In this document: positions 1-10,620 of the stretch, in pieces
Position numbering within the stretch: the first letter of the stretch is position 1
Layout: the number at the start of each line of letters is the position of its first letter
NCBI GenBank assembly: GCA_030549205.1
Contig: JAUKTV010000029.1
Span: 1 to 64,000, forward strand
Source of the DNA: Apiosordaria backusii
Taxonomy: Eukaryota > Ascomycota > Sordariomycetes > Sordariales > Lasiosphaeriaceae
Direction of reading: 5' to 3'
Length of the DNA: 64,000 bases
Translations under genes and position numbers: made by a program
The notes under the pieces: generated by a model
Databases searched by the model: none
Told to the model about the DNA's origin: nothing
Seen by the model: the letters and a program-made list of their open reading frames with translations, nothing else

Positions 1-649
1 CGCAGAAAGAGGCAGCGGCTATCGGATGTCTGCTGTAGCTCAACCCCATGACTGGAGGCGGCCCGGCGTGGGCTCTGGGGCCGACAATGCGGGTCCAAGA
101 TAGACTGCGAATGATCGGGCTCTGCAGCGTTGTATGCGCCCCTGGCGGCACGTCTGGCTTGCGACCTCCGTCGAATCGCCTGGTGTGAAAATGGGAACCG
201 CCTATCCCACTCGTCGTTGACAAGGCATATCGAGCCGTCTTAATTCGACGTCGTTCCGCATAGCTCTCCGGACGGCCGAGAATCGGGCTGCATTCCATGA
301 CCATGACGTGTGGCCCTGTCTTCGGCGAGGGAAGCAGAATTCGTCTCTGAAATGTTGGTATTGTGCGAAGTGATATCAGGACCGGATACCTGTTTTGGCT
401 CAAACGCAGCACAGCCAGCCGGAACTGGTTGGGTCCGCGTCGCGTGCAGAGTCTCAGGAGAGCCAGATAATGGCTCTGGAGAAGGCCCTAGGCTACCTCT
501 CCGCTGCTGCTGGTTTAAAAACTCGTCATCCGGGCCAGACCCACTGGTAGCTAAAGGCTCCGGCGTGTTACTCCTGTCGGGAGCAAGGTCAACACGTTTG
601 CCTGCTTAAACATATCAACGTACTAGCCTGCCTAGAGATGCGAGATTTA
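1..649. other. No supported gene; moderate-GC flank
   Basis: This stretch has ordinary GC content, unlike the AT-rich block after it. The longest open frame (310-609, plus) is only 99 codons with no recognisable domain or clear splice context. I see no tRNA. It may be the margin of a gene lying to the left of the window. Confidence 0.4.
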
Positions 650-1168
650 GGTACATACCTGTACGAACAACACTGCCATATTTAGCCTTATTATATACAG
701 CTACAAAAAGCTCCTCGAACGGCAGGAAAGACATGTCGGATTGGCCATCGTTAAGATCGTCATTAGACTCATCATCGCTCGGGATCAGAATCGCATTATC
801 TTATAACTTCCCAGCACCACCGCGCTAAGAATAATACGCATCCTACTACAGTGGCGGCGGCGGCAAATGTAAAGGAGCCTCAAAAATAATTACAAAAAAG
901 TCTCCCTTCTGACCTAGAAGGCTGCGGTTCGTAAGGTCGGGGCCCGCCGCTATATAGAAGTTATAAAAGATCTAGCGATTAAAATAGACTATTATCATTA
1001 GATTATCAATTATACTATACATTATAGAATTATAAAAATTACTTAAAGTTGTAAAGAAAGTAATTCCTAGAAGCACTTAGCATTTAAACTGACTATCTTT
1101 AAAGTTCTAAGGCATCGGAAAATAAACGAAATATATCGACGTATACAGAGAAAGACAGACTTAAATAC
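650..1168. other. AT-rich transition with a possible coding relic
   Basis: Base composition turns AT-rich here. On the minus strand around 650-775 a short frame reads an acidic stretch (SDDESNDDLND) followed by FLPFEELF, which looks like a fragment of a former protein, possibly of a mobile element. It is interrupted on both sides and I cannot name it. Confidence 0.25.
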
Positions 1169-1173
1169 AAAAC

Positions 1174-2007
1174 TTTTGGAATAGGTATGGCCAATTACAG
1201 GCCTAAGGGCCCTGTAATTAGTGCTTATACACTAGCTTACAGTGCAGCGGAAGTCTTACGCGTGATACCTATAACTTAGTGCTGAGGTATTAGAATACAG
1301 TACCCTATAGGTACTGTAAGACAGAAATATAGTGGGTAAACAATTGTATTGTAATGCTAGCCTTCTATAAATCCACTGTAATAATCTCTGTAGTAGGGTT
1401 TGTACTCGACCTTTACTACATACCTACCGACTGACATACGGTACCTTGCATACCTTAGCGGGCAGATAGGCTAGAGTACAGCTTAGTTGATCCCGAGGTT
1501 TGCTAAGCCCTGTAAACCACTTGCTAAGCCCTCTGTAGCTTCTGACCTATAGGGCCTATAGGCCTATAATTTAGTATAGTAATAATATACCTATTTAACT
1601 ATAAGCCTACTAATTTTTGGCCAATTTGGCTAGCCCAGTAGTTAGCTACAGGTCTTATAGGCAGTTAAGTTAGTGTAGTTTATAGCTCTTTAAAAATCGA
1701 CTTACGGCTATACAAAAGGGCCGTAAAACCAAGCACCCCTAACCTAAAGTATAGGTTAACGTAGGGTTAGGGTTAGGCTACTTATACTGCCTATAATAGT
1801 GGGCCTTAGTAACTTAAATATAAAATTATAGGTAGTTTGGCCTATTGGTTAGTAGGATGCAGGCCTTTAAATAGCCCTATAGTAAAGTAAGGTGCTAGGC
1901 AAGTACCGGATAGCTAATAGGTAGGCTTTCTAACTTAAGCTTTTACTATATAGTATAATAGCAGCTACCTACTATAAACTTAGGCCTTATAGGGATTTAA
2001 TTTAATA
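1174..2007 (-). repeat. Left LTR (3' LTR of the minus-strand copia element)
   Basis: This 834-bp direct repeat matches 7946-8779 along its full length with differences that are mostly C/T and G/A transitions. The right end next to the polypurine tract reads TATTAAAT on minus, the expected TG start changed to TA. It carries a telomere-like stretch of TTAGGG units at 1761-1777. Confidence 0.88.
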
Positions 2008-5000
2008 CCTCTTCTCTACTTATAATAAGTAGTAAGCTTAGATTTAAATCTAAGGCCTACTGTAGTAAGCTAAAACCAATAAACTAACTAGTTAATTAAA
2101 AAACTAAAATATAAAGTATATAAAGTATTAAGGCTTATATATTTAAACGTTAAGCAACTACTTTTATAAGCTAAATTATAAAGGAAAATTAAATATAAGG
2201 AGGGTGGTTTTTTAATCTATTCCTCTATTAACTTTTCCTTTATAGGCCTATTTTTTAAACTTAAAAGACCTATAAAGGTCTTAAATTTTAAGCTAGCTAA
2301 TGATTTAGTTAGCCTGTTAGTTAGCATTTATTTAATATTTAGGTAATTAATAGTAACCTATAATACCCTAACTTACTCTTTAATCTAATAGTATTTTAGT
2401 AGTATATACTTAATACAATTGTAAAGGGCTAGGTTATAGGCAGTAATTATAAAGCTAGTATTATTACTATATAGAGGGGTAGAGCTTACTAAAGTATGCC
2501 CTAACTTTTTATAAACCTCTTTAATTTATAGAGCCTTATAAATAGCCTTAATAAGCGTATCGGTTTTAGCCTTTAAAGTAAAAAGGCTTATAGTACTAGC
2601 CTTCTTTAATTTCCAGCTTATAAAGCCTCTAGTTACTTTAAATACAAAGCTATAGATAGATTTTAAGTCCTTTAGGTTCTTTATAAAGTCTAAATCTGTA
2701 AAGCTTATAGATACTATAATGCCTTCTTTTTTAATAAGTCTAATAATATAACTGTAGGCAATTACTAAATTCTCTATACTGTTTAGATACTTTAGAAGGT
2801 TTTTAATAGCGTTTAAGCTTACTATAGTAGGTTATTATATGCTCCTTAAAAGCTACTGTACTATAAAAGTAATATTAAGCCTTATTTAGGTTATTAAATA
2901 TATTACAATGCCTACTATATATTGGAATAGCATATAATCCGACTTACTTATAGGGCTTCCTTTTAATTTAAAGTCCTTATATTAGGTTACTATTTTAAGC
3001 TATAAAGGAATTAGTATTTTATAACTATTTTTAAAGCTAAAGGTCTTAATTACTTCCTATATATATTAAGCTTAGCTAAGCTATAGAAAAGAGCAATATT
3101 TATCCTTTATTATTTAAATCCTTAAAAAGAAGGAAGCCGGCCCTCTATTTTCTATTAAGTAAACTTTATTTAAGCTTTTCTTAAGCTATTAAATATAGGC
3201 CTTATTAGAGCTTATAATTAAATAATTATTAATATAGGTTATTATAAAAATCCTAGTTTTAAGATTATAGAAAATAGTAGAGTTAGAAATTAACACTATA
3301 AAACCTTCTTTTTTTAATAATTTAGTAAGTTTAGTTTACTAAAGTTTAAAGCTTTACTTTAAGCTATATAAAGCTTTAAAAAGGCAAATTATTTAACTGG
3401 TTTTAAGCTTAAAGCTTTACTTATATAGTTTAACTTTAATAGTTAAGTCTACTAATTAGTAGAATTTATAGAAGCTTTTGGATATTACTATATAATTCTT
3501 CTCTTCTAAATAGCTATTAAGAAATGTCTTTATAAAATCGATCTACTTTATTTCCTAATCTAATAAAGCTGCTATAGTTAATAGTATATACTAGATAGGT
3601 AGTATAGTAATAAAGGTAAAGGTCTCTGTAAAATCTAGGCCTTTTTTTTATAAAAATCCTTTAATAATTAGCTTAGCTTTAAACTTTAAAAGTCTATTTT
3701 CTTTATCCTATTTTTTATATAGTACTAACCTACTAGTCAATAGCGTATAGTCTTTAAAGAAAGTACTTTAAGGAAGGAACTTAAAGGTTCTTTAATTAAC
3801 TATTTGCCTGAATTTGCTATATATAGCCTTTAACTAATGGAATTTTTTAAGGTTTTTTAATATTTATTTTAATATTTAAGGTAATAAACTAGTATTAAAA
3901 GGACCTTTAAAGACCCTATAGTAATAGGTCTTAGCCTTAGTTAATATTAATTTAATAAATTAGCTAGTACCTATTTTAATATCTTTACTTATACTTAGGT
4001 ATGGTTTTTTTATTTCTATAAGTAAGTAGTCTTTAATAGAGGGTTTTAAGCCGACCTTAAAGTCTATAATAGGCTTATTAAAAGGCTTTAGGCTATTATT
4101 AATTATAGCCTTTTAAATAGTAAGCTTATTAATTGGCTTACTATTAGAGAATTTTTCAATATTAGTCTATTGGCTAATTTATAAACTTAATTAGCCAACT
4201 AAGTTATATTTAAGGTATAGGTTACTATCTTTATTTATTAATTATAGTAGCTCTACCTTCCTTTGGCCTAAATCCCTTTTTAAAATGGCAGTAATACTTC
4301 GAATTATAGTAGGTTTATTTACTATATTTATAAAGGAAGATTTTACTATTGCCTTTTTAGCCGGTATTTATACTTAATAGGTCTTACTTTTAAAGATAGT
4401 TAGTAGCTTACTAGGCTCTATATAGGCCTGTAGTTTTAAAGTTTTAGACCTTTTTTTAGTAGGAATAAGAAACTTTATAGAAGAGCCTATAGCTTTAAAC
4501 TAACTTAAGTTTAGCTTATAGAAAAGGGAAGGCTTTAATTTATTATAGAGTATTTAGTAGGAAGTTAGGTCTCTATTGTTAATTATAATATAGTTAACTA
4601 ATTTAAGTATTATAAGTATTATATAGTACTATAAGTATTGGAGGAGCTATAATAATACTATTATAGCCTATAACTGGTTTAAAAATACTTTAATAGAACG
4701 TTTAATTAGGCTATTTTACTTATAGATATAGGGCTTAAAAGTAAAAAATTTAACGCCTTTAGTAAAAAACCAGGCCTATAATTTGTAGTTAATTTCCTTT
4801 TTACTATTATAGTAGAAATAGATAGGGTATCTATTATAGCAATTCTTTAGGCCTTTAAAAAAACCTTTTATAGCGCTTAGTATAGTTAGTTTCTTAGTAT
4901 TTAGTAAGTAAAAGGCCTATTTAAACTGGGATTTTCAGTCTATTAAAATTAACACTATAGGAAGCCTGTTATAGGGTATAGGCTTGATTTTAAAAGTATT

Positions 5001-7931
5001 GCTTTTAATAGAACCTAAGGCCTTAGGAAGGTCTGGAATAGTAGAAAATTAAAGCCTTTTTACTGCTTTAGCTTTATTATAGGCTAAGTATTAAAAATCT
5101 ACTTCTTTTATTTAATCTAGATTTGGAAGCCTAGTAGTGATTTTATCAGTCTTTTTTAACAGTATTAGGCCTATATAACTTAGCCTAATATATTATTTTA
5201 ATACTACTTAAAGCAATTTACTATAGTGGTCTATAGTAGTGTTAGGGATATTTTTAGTAGCTTCTTTAAGTATATAGCTCTTTTAAGCCTCCTTTTAACT
5301 AAGTAGGCCGGGGTTATCTGAGCTATTAGGGCCTTTTGTAAGCTAATAGAGCTTTTTAGTAAGTCTACTTTAATTAGATCCTTCAGAGCTAAGGTTACTT
5401 AAGCTATTAAGGCCTTCTATAGGCTAACGGAGCTCTATTCCTTTAAGTATACTCTAGCTATGGCCTTCTTTATAGCCAGACTTAAACCTCTTAAGTCTAT
5501 AGGGCTTTACCTTTTAGACGTCTGAATTAGAGTTAATAGTACTATTGTTATTTAACTTTATAGACCTATTGCTAGGCTTTTAAGGGTTTAAATTGACCTT
5601 TAAATAGCTATCCTTTTAAGATAAGGGCCTATTAAGAAGCTTAACTATTAATTTTTACTTTCGATTAGTAATGTTAAAACTTATATTATAGTAAATAATA
5701 GGCCTTTTTACCTTCTGTAATTTCAAGAAGAAGCCTAAAGCCTTAAAATCGAATACCGCTATCGGAGCCTTATTAGGTTTATATAGTACTTCCTTTTTAA
5801 CTTAACTACTAACTTTATAATATAGTATACTATTAAAAAGGTTAATGTTAAATTGAGGAATATATAGAGTATTTTTAAGTTTAAGTTTAATATATTTAGG
5901 GGGTTCTTTTTATAAAAGTACTGTAAATATAGCAGTTTTAAAGCCTTTAGATGTTAGGGGACCTTTTCCGGTATAAATTATCCTTAGTAAGCTATTATTA
6001 AGTTTATAGTTAGTAAACTATTTTCGACTATTAATAATATAGTTAGTAAATTTAGTATTGTATAGAAGGGTATCCTTTAAAGAAAGTGCTATTAAGGCCT
6101 TGCCTTTAGCGCTTTTAGTGCCTTTAGTAGGCTCTATAGGCACTATATAGGTGCCTTCGTTACTATCGTTACTATTAGAGTCTTTAAAGATCTTTAAAGC
6201 TAGATTGTAAGAGCTTACTATATAGACAAATGAATTTTTAGCCTTAGGCCTTTTTTTAAGGCCTTTAGGCCTTTTAAAGCCTTTTTTCTTTTTCTTTTAA
6301 GGAGAGCTATTAGGGCTATTAAAGCTACTATTACTATTACTTTTGGGTTTTTTATTTAAAAAGACCTTCTTTTTAGTGCTTTTGTAAGGGCCTTCTTTAC
6401 TTTTATAGGCTATGTCTTTAGCGGTAGTAGAGGCTAGAATATGCTGTTCTTTTAATAGGTTTGTTATTAGGAAGCTTAGGTCAATAGTACCTATATTTTA
6501 GCCTAGTGCTTTAGCGGTCTATATAGTACTTTATTGCCTTTTAGCTTACTATAGGAAGCTTTTTTCTATAGCCTATAGGTATTGATTTACTTAATCTATA
6601 GTCTGGAGGTCGATGTTAGTTAATATAAGCTAGCTAACTATATTAAAGAACTTAGCGTTAAAGTCTATTAAAGAGCTTATAAATTGGTGGAAGTTTAAGG
6701 AGTGGTATTCTTTATAGAGGTTCCTTTACTATAATTTAGTACTATAGGAATACCTTTAAATAAGCAGTTTATAGGCTTTAATAGGGCTTGTTTGCTATAA
6801 AATAGAAGCCTAAAGGCCTAAGGCTATATTATTTTAAAGTAACATTAATAGTAGGGCCTATTTAGTATTACTTTAGTAGGCTACTATAGTAGGGTCCTTT
6901 ATAAAAGTAGCTATATCGATAGTATATAGTATAATATTTAGGCCCTGTTTTTATAGATTGAAATTCTTAGGGTCTATAAGCCTTTGGTTAGTAGGAAATT
7001 TATAGATCTTTTTAGTTATCTTAGTAATAATAGTAGTATAAAGGACTTTAGTGGAATTACTATTAGTTTTAAGTCTTAGCTAATAGGCTACTGTAGCTTT
7101 TTAATATATAGCTTTAGTTACTATTGGAGGAGTGGTTATAGTAGCTTTAGGCTGTATTAAAGTGCTTTAAGCTACTATTAGGAGCTTAATTTGCTCTATT
7201 ATTTTGGTTATAGTGCCTTGTAACTATTAAATCTGGGCCTTTTACTTCCTTAGTTAAATAGTAAAGGCCTGTATATAGTAAGAATCTACTGATTCTTTTC
7301 CTTCGGAAGACCTTTGCTTAGGCCCTATATTTTGTATTTTTAAATCTATAGGAGGCTTGGTACGTTTGCCGCTAGAATGTCCTATAGGGCTTTAAAACCC
7401 TAGCTTAGTACCGTTTTTAACTAAGGCTTTAGCTATAGTTTATTTATATAGCGAAAGGGCTAGGTCTATAGTACTTAAAAGCTTTAAAGAATAGGCTCTA
7501 TTTTATATAGTAAATTACTATAACCATTAGTAATAGTAGTAATTAAGAAGGTCGCTTTACCTTCTTACTTTTTTACTTACCTTTAGGATTTACAGAACTA
7601 CTTACCTGGCTATAGTTAAAGTAGAAGGCTATTTCTAGCTCTTATAAACTTATAGCTTATAGGCCTTTAATGCCCTATTAGGCCTAATTTTTATATGCCT
7701 TATAGTATAATAAATTTAGTAGTAGGCGTAAATTTAAACCTTATAAGTCCTTAGAAAACCTAATAAAGTAAGGCAAGCTTAGTATTTACTTTAAAATCTT
7801 ACTTTAATAGGTAGGCTTTAAAATTAGTAATTTTATAGCCTACTTATAGTGTAGTCTACAGTAGCTTAAGCCGTTATTTATAGAGGGCTTTAAGTCTAAG
7901 CTTATAAGCCTATAACCTAATTAGGTATCTT

Positions 7932-7945
7932 CCGGGCTTATAACC
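7932..7945 (-). other. Primer-binding site of the copia element
   Basis: Directly inside the 5' LTR the minus strand reads GGTTATAAGCCCGG. This is complementary, with one G-to-A change, to the anticodon arm of initiator tRNA-Met (GGGCTCATAACC), the internal half-tRNA priming site known for copia-type elements. It fixes both the family and the strand. Confidence 0.7.
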
Positions 7946-8779
7946 TTGTAAAATAGGTATGGCTAATTATAGGCCTAAGGGCCTTATAATTAGTACTTAT
8001 ATACTAGCTTATAGTATAGCGGAAGTCTTATATATAATACTTATAATTCAGTACTAAGGTATTAGAATACAGTATCCTATAGGTACTATAGGATAGAAAT
8101 ATAGTGGGTAAATAATTGTATTATAATACTAGCCTTTTATAAATCTACTATAATAATCTCTATAGTAGGGTTTGTACTTGACCTTTACTATATACTTACT
8201 GACTAATGTATAGTACCTTGTATATCCTAGTAAGCAGATAGGCCAGAGTATAGCTTAATTAACCCCGAGGTTTGCTAAGCCCTATAAACTACTTACTAAG
8301 CCCTCTATAGCTTCCGACCTATAGGGCCTACAGGCCTATAATTTAGTATAATAATAATATACCTATTTAACTATAGGCCTACCAATTCTTGGTCAATTTG
8401 GCTAGTCCAGTGGTTGGCTATAGGTCTTATAGGTAGCTAAGTTAGTATGGTTTATAGTTCTTTAAAAATCGACTTACAGCTATATAAAAGGGCCGCGAAA
8501 CCGAGCACCCCTAACTTAAAGTGCGGGTTAACGTAGGGTTAGGGTTAGGCTACTTATACTGCCTATAGTAATAGGCCTTAGTAGCCTGAATATAAAATTA
8601 CAAGCAGTTTGGCCTACTGGTTAGCGGGATGTAGGCTTTTAAATAGCCTTGCAGTGAAGTAAGGTGCCGGGCAAATGCCGGGTAGCTGACGGGTAGGCTT
8701 TCTAACTTAAGCTTCCACTACGTAGTATAATAGCAGCTACCCACTGTAAACTTAGGCCTTATAGGGACCTAGTTTAATA
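7946..8779 (-). repeat. Right LTR (5' LTR of the minus-strand copia element)
   Basis: Partner of the left LTR, the same length. It keeps a TG at its left edge (7947-7948) that the other copy has lost. The same TTAGGG-containing segment is at 8533-8549. It would contain the promoter of the element if it were active. Confidence 0.88.
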
Positions 8780-8784
8780 AAAAC

Positions 8785-10614
8785 TAATAAAGAATTAAAC
8801 CAAAACTCCAACTCCTTATCTGCTCTACAATCCTAACAGGCTTATAAGTAACGTACTTAATTATAAAACACCTCATTATATACAATTCCTCAGGGTACAG
8901 GGTGGGACGAAACATCAATTCACTGGTCCCTCGTATGTCTACCAATCATGCAATTGCCAAGACAAAAAGGAGAAGCCTAAAAAAAAAGGAAGCTACTGCA
9001 GAATATTATACCACCGTAAATCATAACCTATAACTTAAGCCTGCATAATTTATAATCTCGCCGAAAATTACCCAAAACAGCTTTACCAAAACAATATTAA
9101 TACATCTTTTCAATAACATCTTTCTACATCTATTTACACACACCTCCTCCTTGTCATCCCATCCCTGGCACCGCCCACGGCAAGGCAGAATCCCGCAGAG
9201 CTACCTCATACGCACTATCGTTTCTACTAACCAGCTCCTTCCTAGACCCGATCTACCTCACTGTCACTAAAGCAAAGGCAACAGCGCCCGCAAAGCCACG
9301 TCATCTTTTTAAAGACCACATCTACCTCCTTACCTGCTCGACCTTACCATCCCTATCCACTATAGCCTAAATCTAACATATACCCTAAAAATAAATTACA
9401 ACTAAATTAAAAGGCCAACCTACCACTCTCATAACCAGTCGTCTACATATCTCGCTATAATTATATTAGCATTCAGTCTGATTATAATTAAGGAGGTTCT
9501 CTAAATTATAAACCAAAACATCCTAAATATACCAAATAAGTAAAAGCCTCCTTATATCTTAACATTTAATGTAATCGACACTTACGGTATTTTTATAATT
9601 AATTAGGATATATAGGTCTTATAAATTACATAGAGAAACAGAAGACCTACTAAAATAAACATAGATCCCGATCTTACAGACAAAAGAAAGCACCCTAGCA
9701 AGCAAAGCAAAGGGAGATAAACAAGGCAAGGAGGAAAACTAAACAGGTATTAAGTAGCTCCACACGAAGAGGAAGCTCGGGAGTCGATCGTAGAGTCGAG
9801 TCAAAAGGTACAATTAACAAATGCACCGCAAAAGAACTGCAAGCCAAAGCATAATCGCCGCGCGAGGCGACGGCGTACAGTTAGGTAACGCCAAAGAGAG
9901 CAAGGGCAAGGCGTCCCAGCCTGGCAAAACAGGTATCGAAGATGAAGAGGCAGGGACCGAGCGAAGGGGATAAGGAGGGAGAGAGAAAGTCGAGAGTACA
10001 AGCAAGGGACGTCGGAGAGGAGGGGCTCTATTTATGCGGTGGGCGCTGCTTGGCCGTGCGAGGACACGGCTCTGGCCCGGCGCTATACCCGATTGGGAGG
10101 GAGGCCTTTTCCAGATGCAGCGACAGCGAGTTCTGCATTACTATTTATAATAACGACTATATTTACTATACTATCCTAAACTTTATATAAATTATAATAT
10201 AATAAAGATTGTAAAATTTTTAAACTGTCAATTAAAGTTATTTTACTACCTTATTTTTTTTACTGTTATATTTTAATAATATAAGCTTATAGGCATAATG
10301 GTAGTTTATGTAGTTTAATTATATTAATGGTTAAAAGTGGTAATAAATTTTATAGTAGTTAATTCAATAGGTAAGTAAAGTATGTTAATAATAAATATTA
10401 AAAAGTTTAATAATTTTTATAATAATGTAAAAGCTTTAATATAGTGGGTACTGGAGGCAGATGAAATGTTAGCTTTTGGTTATTTCTAAAGTAATCTTTT
10501 AATGCTATTTCTAATTAGAATTTGCTAGTATAACCTTAATCCCTACGATGGGATGTATAGGGAGTAAGGGGGGGTGTATAATTAGAATTCGATGATGTAT
10601 GTGGAGCAAGTGCC
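8785..10614. other. Gene-free region: AT-rich DNA with a GC island
   Basis: 8785-9680 and 10140-10560 are AT-rich and stop-filled in all frames, like other RIP-affected DNA here. Between them, about 9680-10135, is a normal-GC island with purine-rich plus strand; its short overlapping frames (up to 82 codons) on both strands have no recognisable domain. The island could be a remnant of unique sequence or a diverged solo LTR. Confidence 0.4.
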
Positions 10615-10620
10615 TAAATT

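Larger units (their letters stand above)
1174..8779 (-). mobile_element. RIP-degraded Ty1/copia LTR retrotransposon
   Basis: A complete element bounded by two direct repeats of 834 bp, with a candidate 5-bp target duplication AAAAC (1169-1173 and 8780-8784). Orientation is minus: a purine tract lies just inside the left LTR (AGAGAAGAGG read on minus, at 2008-2020), and a primer-binding site next to the right LTR (7932-7945) reads GGTTATAAGCCC on minus, one transition away from the complement of the initiator tRNA-Met anticodon arm, the half-tRNA primer used by copia elements. Pol relics on minus include a reverse transcriptase core where YVDD has become YINN (3225-3236) and an RNase H region (about 2510-2740: FTDLDF, then SIYSFVFK and ISWKLKKAS). 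RT and RNase H are followed by the 3' LTR, in copia order. The many stop codons and transitions indicate RIP, so the element is inactive. Confidence 0.9.

Noticed and set aside
310..609. 99-codon plus-strand frame
   Set aside because: No domain, no codon bias and no splice context; likely chance.
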